This document shows, in pieces, positions 1 to 10,815 of a stretch of DNA of 64,000 nt (position 1 is the first letter of the stretch; every line of letters starts with the position of its first letter). The position numbers and the translations under genes were made by a program. Below the pieces are notes generated by a model. That model was not told where the DNA came from. It did not search any database and saw only the letters and a list, made by a program, of their open reading frames with translations. This stretch comes from Telopea speciosissima (lineage: Eukaryota > Streptophyta > Magnoliopsida > Proteales > Proteaceae). The DNA is taken from assembly GCF_018873765.1 (NCBI RefSeq), contig NC_057922.1:65930755-65994754 (forward strand), read 5' to 3'.

Positions 1-1149
1 GTACGTACTGTTATTCATCATCTTCTCACCAGCCAACTTGAAGTTGCTTCCGTTGTCCATTATAATCTAGACAACGTTCTCAATTCTCATATCTTTTTCA
101 ACCACTTCCTTTAACGATCTGTAAATGTATTTTGCATCCTTTATCTCTTTGGATGCATCCACAGATTTGAGGGAAATCCTCCCGTTATAATAAACCATAA
201 AATTGATGGACTTTCTTGTAGGCCCAGTCCATCCATCTGCCATTACAGTCAACCCATATGTCTCCCACATACTCATCTCCCCAATGTACTCGTCAATCTC
301 AGACTTTTGTTGAGGTAAATAAACATTCATTATCTCATATGAGGTGGGGCCCTTGAACCCTGAGCTAGCCTTTGCAATTGTATCAATCATGGTATCATAA
401 TGGGGGCCTTGTGCAGTGTTTGCTGGGATGGTAGGGTATAGCATCTATTTAACTATTGACTGTTTAACTAACTCCTTCATCCCCTTCCATTCTCCTTTGA
501 TTTTTGGTTGACTGCTTCCTTTCTTCCTATGTAGTTTAGGATCTGATGCTGATGGTGGTACTAGTACTGATAGAGGTGTTGGGGCTGCCTTCACACTTTG
601 TGATATTTTAAAAGGATTGAAAGATCTAGAACCTCTAGATGTGCCAGGTCCTCCACTACCCCCTACTCTCTGTCTCTGCTGATCGTCTTGAAAACTAACT
701 CTATTCCTTGAAATAGTCCCTCGAAAGTCCCTAGCCTCCTCTGTTGTTTGTATATCATCTTGTACTGCAATGTTCTCATCATCATCATCATCAGAGGAGT
801 CATCATCATCATGGTATTGTCCTCCTCCTCCTATTGAGCTCCTCATTGCATCCTCAAGTTGTTCTCTTATTCTCTGCTTGTCAGCCTTTCTCTTCTTCTT
901 TCCCCTCAAACTCTCACCAATCTCCCTAGCTACTTGCACAGGTGCCATATGGCAACCTACAACATCTTTAGATCCTCCAGTCAGATGTTTAAGTCTACTG
1001 GACCCACCTCCCAAAAACTGCATGTGACAATAGTTACATTGGGATTTTCTCTTATCCCCATCAATTGGAGTGCCATGTAACCATGCAATGTCACCCCTAT
1101 GCTGGCTGGCTGGCTGGCTGGCCTCTGTTCTCTCTGCTACCTCTGTTGA
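1..1149 (-). pseudogene. hAT transposase (BED zinc finger + DUF659-like), two in-frame stops, truncated by window
   Basis: One minus-strand frame runs from about 1149 to the window edge, broken only by TAG at 445-447 and TAG at 67-69. Near the N terminus are HGTPIDG, a C-N-Y-C pair and a downstream H/C pattern, as in BED zinc fingers. An acidic serine/aspartate linker follows (about 770-830). After the first stop the segment resembles DUF659, with MADGWTG and, past the second stop, DNGSNFKLAG, which resembles the first catalytic block of hAT transposases. The first methionine in the track (1023) lies inside the zinc finger, so the true start was further upstream. Two nonsense codons in an otherwise open frame point to recent inactivation. 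The catalytic C-terminal half and dimerisation domain lie outside the window. Confidence 0.8.
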
Positions 1150-1565
1150 CTACTTTCCCCTACCTTTTGCTTGCCCTTTGCACGTTGCCTTTCACGATCC
1201 CCCATAATAATACTTGTTTATTGCAATGTAAGTAAAACAAATAATTAAAAACTTAATGCAGAAGCACTTCAATTGAGACTTTTAGAATACTAAAAAAATT
1301 GTATAGCTATTTAATATTTTTCTCATAATTAAAAATAAATTTTTATATATAATTTTAATATAAATGTTGACCTAACACAACAAAACCGAAAATTATTAAA
1401 CATAATATATATCTAATGCATTTCAAAACATGTAGAAATTACTTTTATATTTTTTCATGATTTTTAAACCTAAAACTTATCTATTTCCTTATTTATTTAT
1501 TTAAAAAATATTATTCTTAATTTCTGAAAATAAAAATAATTATTTATGCGTAATAAAATAAATTC

Positions 1566-1599
1566 GACACCATGAAGCCTTAGATCGGCCATTGGTGTC
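1566..1599. repeat. 34-bp hairpin-forming motif, copy 1
   Basis: Begins GACACC and ends GGTGTC, with an inner GCC/GGC pair around a TAGATC core. It lies in the AT-rich stretch between the transposase start and the hAT right end. A second copy of equal length starts 160 bp away. Function unknown. Confidence 0.6.
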
Positions 1600-1725
1600 T
1601 AATATATATTTAATTGATCCCCATCTAAGTTATACTATCCCTAAATTTTTCCTATTTTAGTTGTAGGAAAATCAAATTTTAAAACCAGAAAATTAAAAAA
1701 AAAATACGTATGGAAAAAAAATTTC

Positions 1726-1759
1726 GACACCATGAGGTTGTAGATCGGCCTCCGGTGTC
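1726..1759. repeat. 34-bp hairpin-forming motif, copy 2
   Basis: Direct repeat of 1566-1599 with the same GACACC/GGTGTC arms and TAGATCGGCC core. The inner arms differ: GAGG pairs with CCTC here instead of GCC/GGC, so pairing is kept while sequence changes. Confidence 0.6.
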
Positions 1760-2089
1760 TAACATATAAATATTTCATCATCATCCAACTTGTATTGAAC
1801 ATACTATTTTCAAAAGAATTAGTTTTAGAGAAAAAAGAATTACCTTAAATAATGAGAAATGCTTGGAGGATGTGCTTGGATGAGGATCCCACATGTTTCC
1901 GGCTATAATCCGTCGAAAACGATGAAGAACAATGCTTGGAGAGTGGAAGAAAACCAAAGAAAAGAGAAGAGAAGAAATGAGCAACGAGAAGAAGAAATGA
2001 GAGGTATGCAAGAAATGAGAGGTATGCAGGTCTCGGTCGATTTAGACTTGCGAGATGCTGTTTTTAAGTCCTAGGTCACGTGGCCTTTT

Positions 2090-2248
2090 AGTGGCCTTTT
2101 GTAACATTTTGCCGATATTTCGGTCATAGGCCGAAATATCACGAAATTTTGTCGAATTTTTGTACTTTTTCATTTCGCCTATACATCTCGTCTCGGCTTT
2201 AACAAAATTTTCGAAATTCATCGAAATTTCGTGAAATTTTCTACCATG
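2090..2248. repeat. Subterminal CGAAAT/ATTTCG degenerate repeats of the hAT element
   Basis: About fifteen overlapping variants of CGAAATTTCG and CCGAAATATC on both strands, ending ACCATG at 2248. By analogy with other hAT elements these would be transposase-binding sites. An overlapping minus ORF (2042-2266) is just repeat translation. Confidence 0.6.
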
Positions 2249-2603
2249 ATACTTCCATTCCCCCATAGTCTTGTTCAGTGCTTTTAAGAGTTGTTACTCC
2301 CCAACTCATTTTTGGTTTTCAAGTTACTGGCAGCCTCGGTTTTTTTCTCTGTTTTACCTATAAAATTGATCTGTGATGCTTTAGACTGCTTGGTGTTGGT
2401 GAGGTATGTTGTTTGAGCTTCTTTAGTGGTTGTGTGATGAATCTATGCTTTGAAGAATGTGGTGGAGTTGAATTCCTTTGAGATATTTGCCTTGTTTGGT
2501 TGCTTGATTGTGTTTACCAATGGTTGAAAGGCTTTTTTGGGTTGAGAATATACTCGCTATTGACTTTGGGTGTTAACCCTATTTTGTAAGTTTGTTTCTT
2601 CAT

Positions 2604-3660
2604 CATGTGTGGGATCACTGAATCCATAGAGGTTGTTTCGAGTGGTGCTGCACCTACTCAGTTGGTTTTTGAAAACCCAAATACCCATATTTCCATTGTG
2701 AAGTTGGACAATACCAACTACTTGGACTAGGCATATGCTGTGAAGCTTTCCTTCGGATTTAGGGGAAGCTAGGGTATGTTATAGGATCCATCAAAGCCCC
2801 CAATCCAAATGACCCAACGTATCCAAAATGAGAGGCTGAGAACTCCATGGTTATGACTTTGCTAATCTTCTCTATGAAGCCTGAGATTGGGAGAAGATTT
2901 ATGAGAAAGGAAATTGCCAAGGGCATCTGGAATAGTGTCTCCAAAACTTTCGACCAAGTTGGTGATTCGACTAAGGTGTATCAATTTCTCCAGAAGATCA
3001 TTACCATAAAGCAAGGGGATAGGTCCATTTCTGAATTTATATTATTATCATTGGTCTCTGAGAAGAGTATGATCATTATAGGGATCTGCAACAGCCTAGA
3101 AGATGAAGCAAAGGTTTACTGAACCCTTGAGAAGGAGCGCGTTCTTATTCTTCTTGGTGGCTTAAATCCGAAGTATGAGCCCATCTATATACAAATCTTG
3201 GGCAGGTCTCCTCTTCTATCCCTAGATGAGGTGTGTAGTTATTTGCGGAGTGAGAAGACTTACAGGGTAGACATGGAACCTACTTCCTAACTTGAGATTG
3301 GCGTGGTGGTGGTAGAGGTCAAGGGCCATCCTGTGGAGATGACAGAGATAGGCCCAGATGTAACCATTGTGGGAAATCTTGTCACACTAGGGAGAGGTGT
3401 TGGGTTCTTCATGGCTGTCCACTTGGTACACGTGGTGGTCATAGAGGGGAAGTTAGAACACATTCTATGATGCCTAATACTAATACTCTTAAGTATTCAA
3501 CTAGTATGCAGGCTGATTCCAGCTCACTCACCAGGGAGGATATTGTCGCATTTCGCAGGGTCATGTCACAGCTTGGTAGCTCACTTTGTACATCTACAGT
3601 GCCAAACTCCTAATCTTCAGCTTTGCAAGCGTCTACATCCGCTCCTACCACAACCCCACC
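2604..3660 (+). pseudogene. copia A gag
   Basis: Copia gag N-terminal pattern (KLDNTNY) followed by an in-frame stop where a tryptophan is expected, then a UBN2-like capsid region (about 2847-3120). A CCHC zinc knuckle is readable near 3357-3400 (C-x2-C-x4-H-x4-C). Several stops and frame changes; not functional. Confidence 0.75.
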
Positions 3661-5552
3661 TTGAGTTATTTACTTTGGTGCCATTGACCACATGACTGGT
3701 ACGTCCCACTATTATGGTTCCTACTCCATCTATTCTTGTGGGGATAAGGTCAAGGTGGCTAACGGCTCCCTTTCCTCTATTTCTGGTAAGAGCAGTATTC
3801 TTGTTACATCTTCCATTTCTCTTGATTCCGTTCTTTATGTCCCTAACTTTGCCACTAATCTCTTATTTGTGAGTCGCTTAACTAAATCCTACTTTTTTTA
3901 GGATTTGGTGACGAAGAGGATTATTGGCAGTGGATGTGAGGAGATGGGGTTCTATCTTTTGGAACCTCGACTACTTTTTTTGCCCACAGCTCAGTCTTAT
4001 GTGCGTGGCCATAGTGGTAGTAGTTCTGTGGATTTTTTAATGATATGGCATCAATGCCTTGGTCATCCATCTTTTGTTGTAATGAGGAAACAATTACCTC
4101 AGTTATTTATTCTTTTTCTTCTTCTCATGTATTTTAATGTGAACAATGTATGTTTGTCAAACGTTGTTGTTTGTCTTATACATATCATGGTAATAGATCT
4201 CTGTTCCTTTTCACATCGTACATATTGATGTTTGGGGACCCTCTCTTACTACCTCTTTATTTGGCTATTGCTATTTTGTTTCATTTGTTGATGATTATTC
4301 CCCCACTACTTGGACTATTCTGATGAAATGTAAGAGTGATGTTTGTGGTGCATTAAATTTTTTTTATCAAATGATTCTTACTCAGTTTGAAACAAAAATC
4401 AAAATTGTTCGTTCTGATAAAAGGGGGAGTACATGCTCGGTGGCCTCCAAAACTTCTTTACTGATAATGGCATTATCCATCAAGCTAGCTTGTGTTGACA
4501 CACCCCAACAGAATGGTGTATCTTAGAGGAAAATTCGCCATTTATTGGAGTTCACTCGGAGTCTTTTATTTGGCATGCATGTTCTTAGAACTTTTTGATC
4601 TAATGCTTTTATTGCTGCTTTTCTCATCAACCGTGTACCTACAAAACTCCTTGGGAAACCTCGACGACTCATGTTTCTATTTTCTCTCTTCCTTCCAAGG
4701 TCTTTAGTGTGTTTGTTGTTCATGTTAACAAATCCTCTCGGACTAAACTTGACCCAAAGGCTCTCAAATGCTTCTTTCTTGGGTATTCTTCTACTAACAA
4801 AGGCTGCAAGTGCTGCCATCCTCCTCCCGCCGACATCTCCTCTCTAAAGACGTTACCTTCCTTGAATCTGTGCCTGTCTTTTCTCCTCATCAACATTCTC
4901 TTCTAGGGGGAGAATTGTGGAAGTGAAAAGCCTGCTGATGATATTCCCTTCTTTGTCCCTTACCTATCTCTCCTTCATGCTTGACATTGAGAAACACAAA
5001 GAAGTAGATGCGGTTAATCAGTCAGGTGGAAGTTGTGGTAATGAGAAGGAGCTAATTGTATACAAGAGAAAGAAAAAAAGAAGACATGCCAAGAGTCCTC
5101 TTTGGATCCACATCCTGAGGTACATCCTCCTCAGTCAGGTGATATCCCTTCTCTTCCTTCTGATTTGGACATTCCTATTGTTGTTAGAAAAGGGAAAGAG
5201 AGTTTGCATTAATCCTATAGCCCAGTTTGTTCACATCCTCCTCAGTCAGGTGACATCCCTTCTCTTACAACTGTTGCTTTTATTGTTGTCTCTTACAGGT
5301 GTTGCTTTTTAGTATTGCCCTCTCTTCTATTTCCATTCTCAAAAATGTTGTTGAAGCTATGTATGACCCAAATTGGAAGCACGCCATGTCTGAGGAAAGG
5401 ATGGCTCTTGAGAAGAATGGTACTTTGCAATTTGTATATCTTCCCAGGGGAAGAGCTCCAGTTGGATGCAGGTGGGTCTACACAGTTAAGTATCGGTCAG
5501 ATGGTGTGGTTAAGAGGTACAAGGCAAGGTTGGCGGCCAAAGGGTACAATTA
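3660..5552 (+). pseudogene. copia A protease, integrase and start of reverse transcriptase
   Basis: Protease remnant near 3690 (DHMTG), GAG-pre-integrase near 4045 (HQCLGHPS), integrase fragments 4215-4530 including DTPQQNGVS, and an integrase C-terminal/linker tract to about 4900. Reverse transcriptase begins near 5350 and is open through MALEKNGT, VGCRWVYTVK and RYKARLAAKG until the insertion at 5553. At least five frame breaks. Confidence 0.75.
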
Positions 5553-5837
5553 GGGGAGCTAGTTTGGCCCTAATGGCCCGAGCACCGCCATGGCTTGCCT
5601 TGAGCCGAACAGGGCATGGGTTGAGATACCTTGGCCCCGAGAGCGGGTTAGGGTTAGGAATTTCGCCTGGGTTGAGATACCTTGACCACGAGGGCGGTCG
5701 GGGTTGGGAAGTTCGGCCCTAATTCGAGTTGGTTTGGGTCAAGTTTGAGGCTTGGTGAGCTGGCCCGGCCCGGCCCAACCCGACCTGTCTTATCCTCCTC
5801 TTTCCCCGGCCTAACGAGACCTTGTTGCAGCCTTAGG
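5553..5837. mobile_element. GC-rich 285-bp insertion with ~8-bp target duplication
   Basis: Splits the copia A reverse transcriptase frame. Flanked by TACAATTA (5545-5552) and CACAATTA (5838-5845); removing the insert and one copy rejoins the coding sequence. Interior is much more GC-rich than its surroundings, with a ~70-bp unit present twice (GGGTTGAGATACCTTG at 5618 and 5670) and GGCCCG-type repeats (5764-5778). No coding capacity. The duplication length fits hAT; no strong terminal inverted repeat was found. Confidence 0.6.
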
Positions 5838-5845
5838 CACAATTA

Positions 5846-5995
5846 AGTGTATGGGATTATCAAGAGACATTTGCTCCTATGGCTGAGCACAATTCTATAA
5901 GAATGCCTTCCATCATGGTGACTTGAAAGAGGAAGTGTACATGTAAACTCCACCTGGCCTCAAGCTTTCTTCAGCTAAAAGGAAAGTGTGTCTTC
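5846..5995 (+). pseudogene. copia A reverse transcriptase, middle fragment
   Basis: Continues the reverse transcriptase after the GC-rich insertion, with readable DLKEEVYM and PPGLKLSS. Ends where the next insertion begins at 5996. Confidence 0.7.
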
Positions 5996-6647
5996 CAAGA
6001 TTCTAAATCTCGGGTTTCGACCAGCCCGAAACTGAGATATGGCCGAAATCATGTTGAAACCTGATACTTTTTCTCAGCCAACTCGAAATTGTGGTTTCAA
6101 GGCCTAGAAATGGTTTTTTAGGTCTGTTTTTTGTACATAGCCTATTTTTTGACATTTTAAACACAATGCATGAACTATTTTTACAAAAACGAAAAAGCAC
6201 TCAAAATGGTACTTGTGGTTATTGACCCAAGTTTACGAGTGTACATTGAAGGATATAGTAAACTTGGTATTATAAATACTTAGTTCACATAAAGTTAAAG
6301 TACAAGAAAACTGAATAATACATGTTATCCAAATAAAACATTAAGGTGCTCCTTTTTCAATTCCATGCGGAGTTTCTTGGTGGGTCTAATTCATGAACTG
6401 CGTACCATTGAATATTTCGGAGCTGTACCACTTATATATATATATATATATCCTATGACATGCTTTGGGCCCAATTGTTCTGATAGTCCATAATTGCCCA
6501 TCTATTAGCCCCATCATCAACTTTTATAAGATATCCTAACCTAGGGAAGGGCTCACTGTGACGGTAAGAAGTTGGAGTCGAAACACATGGTTGGGATGGA
6601 GACCTGAAGATACTGTCGACAAAGGATGACCCAACACCTGACCCATC

Positions 6648-6780
6648 TATAGTTGTCAAGGCGTCCAGGCGCCTTGTTCTTGCCTTTATTTCTGGTGTCG
6701 CCTTGGTCGCCTTGCTGGTGTGGCCTCCTTTTTTTAACCCCTCGCCCGCCTTGATTCGCCTAGGCATCTTAACAACTATG
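6648..6780. mobile_element. 133-bp MITE, TSD GACCCATC, AGGCG-type repeats
   Basis: Perfect 8-bp target duplication GACCCATC at 6640-6647 and 6781-6788. Terminal inverted repeats TATAGTTGTCAAG (left) and CATAGTTGTTAAG (right, reverse complement). Interior rich in GCCTTG/AGGCG motifs. Lies inside the larger element 5996-7318 and is therefore younger. A related end occurs at 32619-32659. Confidence 0.8.
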
Positions 6781-6861
6781 GACCCATCCCATATCCATAT
6801 GTAGCAGCAGATGTATCTTGAGTTATGACCACTCCCATATCGAAATGAACCGGTGTTCTTG

Positions 6862-7074
6862 AAGGATGGTCCACCAGCATATCCACCATACAGTCCATAC
6901 CCAACATCTGATGGATTAAGAGAATTGATGTAGCTTGTAGATGTACCAAACAAAGAAACCTCTCAAAAGATGGTCCACCAACATATCCACCATATGGTCC
7001 ATACCCAACATATGATGGATTAAGAGAGTTGATGTAGCTTGTAGATGCGCCAAACGAAGAAACCTCTCAAAGAA
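6862..7074. repeat. ~106-bp tandem duplication
   Basis: Two adjacent copies starting GATGGTCCACCA (6863 and 6969) with scattered substitutions. On the minus strand each translates to glycine/tyrosine-rich peptide in different frames. This may be a captured gene piece or a decayed transposase tail; no family recognised. Confidence 0.6.
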
Positions 7075-7318
7075 ATCCACACTTTTGAGCCAAACTCCCA
7101 CTCCTTGTGTCGAAACCACCGAGAGTGTATGTTTCGATCAAAATTTGCAAGAAATGGCAAGTTTCGATTGAAACTTGTCATTTTTTATATTCCAGTTTGG
7201 GTTGGTTCTACTAGTTTCGACCACTTGCGACTGAAACCAGTCAAAACCAAACAAAACCGTGTACTTTTTAAACTCCCACCTTAACTTGTCTCGGTTTCTT
7301 GCGAGTTCTCTTTCCATG

Positions 7319-7611
7319 GTGTCTTCTCGAGAAGGCACTATATGGTCTCAAACAGTCCCCAAAGGCATGGTTTGTGCGATTTAGGCAGGCTATTCGGAAG
7401 GATGGGTATTCCCAGAGTCAAGTTGACCACACCTTGTTTACTAGGCGAGGTGATGGCACCATTACTTCCCTAATTGTCTATGTTGTTAACATTGTAGTGA
7501 CTAGAAATGATAGGGCTGAGATAGCTAGGTTGAAGACCTATTTGGCCCAATAGTTACAAATCAAAGATTTGAGACCCTTGAAGTATTTCTTGGGAATTGA
7601 AGTGTCAAGGT
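7319..7611 (+). pseudogene. copia A reverse transcriptase, catalytic-side fragment
   Basis: Open segment with KALYGLKQSPKAWF and a degenerate catalytic box: the usual YVDD is YVVN here, which would abolish activity. Continues to KYFLGIEV, then is lost near 7612. Confidence 0.8.
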
Positions 7612-8565
7612 AATATAGTTCTGGATTGGTAGAAGACCAACTAGAAGCCAATAATTAGGATCTGTTCTTGAATGGGTAATCCGGCTAGGTCAAATATGTG
7701 AAAATTGTGAAATTAGGGTTTGGGTTTGATGGGACCTAGGGTTAGATGTTAGGGTTAAGTTAGGAGAGAGTGGATTATATGTGAGAGAAGAGATGCTGAA
7801 AGTTATAGTTAAATCAGATGACTAAATCTGAAATTATAGAGGAATCCTAGTAAAAATAGGACTGAGGGGTAAAAGGATAATTTCAGATAATCAGCTGGGT
7901 GGATGGTAATGAAATTTGGATCAAGCCTTGCTTGGGGTTGGAGGAAGATTCGATCAAAATTTCAGTAGGTTCTAACGGTTAGATTTGGCTGGGCAAAACT
8001 CTCGCGAGAATCACCTTGCATGTGACCTAGAAGAGAAGAAGAATAATTGCATAATTTCAATTTCAGATTTGTTTTTTGAAAATATCTTGAACCTTGCAGA
8101 GAATTTCCAGCAACTGAATATGTTTCTTTAAGAAATCAGCTATGGCAGAATTGAAACTTGAATGGAACTTGATTGGAGATTGATGGAGGGGGTTAGGGAA
8201 GGGGATGGCTATCTCAGCTCACCCTGGGCATCTCACCCAACCTATCTCAAGATTTTTAACCAAAGTTAAAACCAATATTTCAATAATCAAATTCGTGTAC
8301 CATGCTGGCCTTCCTTACAAACTTATATAGAAGACTCAAAAATAGATTTAGACACTAAAAAAAAAAAGGCCTAACCCTATCCTTAACTAGTAAGTTAACC
8401 TAAATTGACTAAGTGAAATAATAAAGAAAACAAACTCAAAATGGAACTCTAACTAAACTAAGGAAGTAAATCTTGTTTTCCTATTTTTTACCTTATTTTC
8501 AATAAAATAAGCCCTCTAAGTGACTTATTTACATCACAAGGTCCAAAAAGGGAATCAACATATGT
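7612..8565. mobile_element. ~950-bp AT-rich insertion of unknown class in copia A
   Basis: Separates KYFLGIEV (7590-7608) from the next copia segment at about 8570. Flanks share TCAAGG/TCAAAGG, consistent with a short target duplication. No coding region was seen. The purine-rich left half, GGGTTAG motifs (7738-7755) and AT-rich right half could be a solo LTR. Boundaries uncertain by tens of bases. Confidence 0.4.
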
Positions 8566-8569
8566 CAAA

Positions 8570-9316
8570 GGAAGTTTGTTCTAGTTTTGTTGAAAGAAAC
8601 AAGGATGTTGGGCTACAAACAAGCAAGTTCTCTTATTGAGCAGAACCACAAGCTTGGAGAAGATTGTTGCCTCTTTCTTGTTGATGCAGGGAAGTATCAG
8701 AGGCTAGTGGGGAAGCTCATCTATCTGTCTATGATTCGTCCAGATATTTCTTATGCAGTGGGAGTGGTGAGTCAGTTTATGCATGTTCCCAAGAATGGAC
8801 ACTTGGATGTTGTATACCACATTCTCGGATGCTTGAAGTCCTCTCTAGGGAAAGGACTATTGTATGCCAAGCACAACCACTTCAAGATAGAAGGTTTCAC
8901 TAATGCTGATTGGGCTGGATCCATCTTAGATAGACGGTCTAGCCTGTTGTAGCTAGATCCAATGCAGAGGCAGAATTTAGGGCAATGGCTCATGGAGTTT
9001 GTGAACTCATATGGTTGAGACAATTGGTCCTGGAGTTGGGGTTTGATACTGAAGGACCTATGTGGCTCTACTGTGATAGCAAGGTAGTTATAAGCCTATA
9101 AGCATTGCTCATAACCCAGTGCAATATGACAGAACAAAGCGCATCGAAGTGGATCGGCACTTCATCAAGGAGAAGATACACGGTGGCTGCATTTGCACTC
9201 CTTCCATGAAGACAGGTGATCAATTGGCAGACATCTTCACCAAAGGACTCACCTCTCACCAGTTCAGTACCCTATTATGCAAGTTGGGAATACATGACAT
9301 TTATTCTCCAACTTGA
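8570..9316 (+). pseudogene. copia A reverse transcriptase end and RNase H
   Basis: Readable LVGKLIYLSMIRPDISYAVG, the first RNase H aspartate in NADWAGS (about 8912), and the C-terminal block HFIKEK...DQLADIFTKGL ending in a stop at 9314-9316. Frameshift and stop near 8950. A GAGGGGAG purine tract follows the stop, as the polypurine tract of copia elements does. Confidence 0.8.
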
Positions 9317-9324
9317 GGGGAGTA

Positions 9325-9660
9325 TTAGAGTTTATGAAATTATTTTACTTTAGGAACTAGTTTGTTGTCTAGTTGTCTTATAGTATATTTTCTCTTTTCT
9401 ACCTTTTACCTCTCTAGGGAGGTGTATGTAATTCTATACATGTTATTAGGCAAGTAATATAGGTGTGGTAGAGATAATTCTTTAATGCACAACATTCCAC
9501 CATCTTCTCTCTCCTCTTGTCCAACCTTCTACTTACATCTTTTTCCTTGTTCCTTTACATTCTTTAACTTCCAACTAGGCGATTGGTGAGAGACCCGAGT
9601 CAGAGAGACTACCCTATCTTTTTCTTCCTTTCTTTGATTTCTTGTTTTCTATTCTATATT
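9325..9660 (+). repeat. Probable 3' LTR of copia A
   Basis: Non-coding AT-rich stretch directly after the polypurine tract, with a pyrimidine-rich second half. No 5' partner was found for comparison, so both ends are approximate. Confidence 0.4.
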
Positions 9661-9800
9661 TCTATTGTTCTGAAATCTCCTGCAAATCTAAGAACCGATC
9701 GAAGTATGTACTGAAGTTGGACCTGAAGTTTGCAATCCTCTTGTGGACTGGTTATCACTCAAGAGTGTTCTACATTATGAATTTTGCTAAATATGCATAG

Positions 9801-9884
9801 CTCCATTGCCATTGGGAACGGGAAGGTGAGGCCCCCCGTCCTCTTATGCCTACAGTGGAAGATGTTCAAGCATTTTTAAGAAAG
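9801..9884 (+). CDS. Possible 28-codon internal exon, unidentified
   Basis: An 84-bp open segment bounded by AG at 9799-9800 and a good donor (AAAG/GTGAGG at 9885). Both ends are phase 0. The peptide contains HWEREGEAPRPLMPTVEDV, which looks like real protein, but the family is not recognised. It does not match the RNA-binding part of the UBP1-like gene downstream, so it may be a relic of another gene or a chance exon-like ORF. Confidence 0.25.
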
Positions 9885-10815
9885 GTGAGGTAATTTTCCC
9901 TAATATTTAAATTATGGTTTTACCTGCTGCCTTGTATAGGTCATCTATTGCAGTGCTCCTGCTACCTGCGTGCACCAAAGTTGATTTATTGTGCTAAAAA
10001 TGTGTGCAGTTGGATGGCATTTAGACTAGACAGCTTCTTGGTATAGTTGTGTAATGATATAAATATCTTGTGGCCGTGTTATCCCAGTGATGGCAACAAT
10101 GGAGTTAGGGCAGGTTTCACTGAATCTGAATCTATACCCAGCCCTTTTAAGTTCATTGCCTTTCCTATCATACTTCAACTTGTAGTGTCGTGTTTCACAA
10201 GTATGCTGGAGCCTGGAGGTGTGGTCCCTTGGTAATCATTTTGTATAACTAAAAATCTTTTAAACAGGATAAGCTTCTCAAATAATTTCTTAATTTAATC
10301 AAATTCTAGTACTTTGGTTTAAAAGTTTACTGTTTATATAAAAATATTGCTTACTGTATTTAGTAAGTTTTTGAATAAATGAGTCATTGTTGGTAATTTT
10401 AAGGTAAATGTCACTTCACTGAATTTTATTCCCAAACAGATGGTGCCTAATTGATAAGCGGTAGGTTGGGCAACACAGGGTTGGGGTTCTGCTTCCCTGT
10501 TTGATTTTCCAAGGTATCTTCTCTTGGGGGAGGATCACCTTGTGATCTGAAATTTTATTGAAATTCGATCAAATTCAGGAATAAACCCGTAGGTTTGTGC
10601 CAGGTATATATGGCTATGCTATTTTGAAAACATCTAGATGCAGACATTTGCACCATATGCTGTGATTATTACCGGTTGAAAGTCAACCCTGTTGAGTCCA
10701 AATAGCTCTCTCTTTTCATTTTTGCAATGGGTATAGTATTATTTTAGTAAGAAGTAACTATAGGAAGTATGTGTTATCCAGCGTCTCTTCATTTATGATG
10801 ATGTTTGTCTTGCAG

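Larger units (their letters stand above)
1..2248 (-). mobile_element. hAT-type DNA transposon, right part, inactive
   Basis: The element runs off the left edge. Its transposase is on the minus strand (1-1149), so the right side is the 5' end. The proposed right terminus is at 2248, where the minus strand reads CATGGTAGAAAATTTC and continues into about 160 bp of degenerate short repeats built on CGAAAT/ATTTCG. Subterminal repeats inside terminal inverted repeats are usual for hAT elements. The left terminus and target-site duplication are outside the window, so the boundary at 2248 rests on similarity to the ends of smaller elements elsewhere here (5996-7318, 11624-11958, 57443-57612). Confidence 0.6.
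5996..7318. mobile_element. Non-autonomous hAT-like element (1323 bp), TSD GTGTCTTC
   Basis: Flanked by perfect 8-bp repeats GTGTCTTC at 5988-5995 and 7319-7326. Removing the insert plus one copy rejoins the copia reverse transcriptase. Ends: CAAGATTCTAAATCTCGG on the left; CATGGAAAGAGAACTCGC on the reverse complement of the right. These are imperfect inverted repeats. Both flanks (about 5996-6100 and 7085-7310) are dense in TTTCGA/CGAAAC short repeats. The interior has an (AT)n tract at 6431-6451, a ~106-bp tandem duplication at 6862-7074 and a smaller nested element at 6648-6780. Confidence 0.75.
2604..9330 (+). mobile_element. Ty1/copia retrotransposon A, decayed and multiply interrupted
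   Basis: Domain order gag, protease, integrase, reverse transcriptase, RNase H identifies Ty1/copia. The internal region starts near the ATG at 2604 and ends at 9316, followed by a purine tract (GAGGGGAG). It carries many stops and frameshifts. Insertions interrupt it at 5553-5837, 5996-7318 and about 7612-8565, all in the reverse transcriptase/RNase H coding region. No 5' LTR or primer-binding site was found upstream; 2260-2600 reads like leader or degraded LTR. Confidence 0.85.

Noticed and set aside
744..1080. Plus-strand ORFs rich in histidine/serine opposite the hAT transposase
   Set aside because: They are antisense shadows of the acidic (GAT)n-like linker in the minus-strand pseudogene.
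5299..5722. Overlapping ORF 5315-5722 running into the GC-rich insertion
   Set aside because: It is out of frame with the copia reverse transcriptase and is open only by chance in GC-rich sequence.
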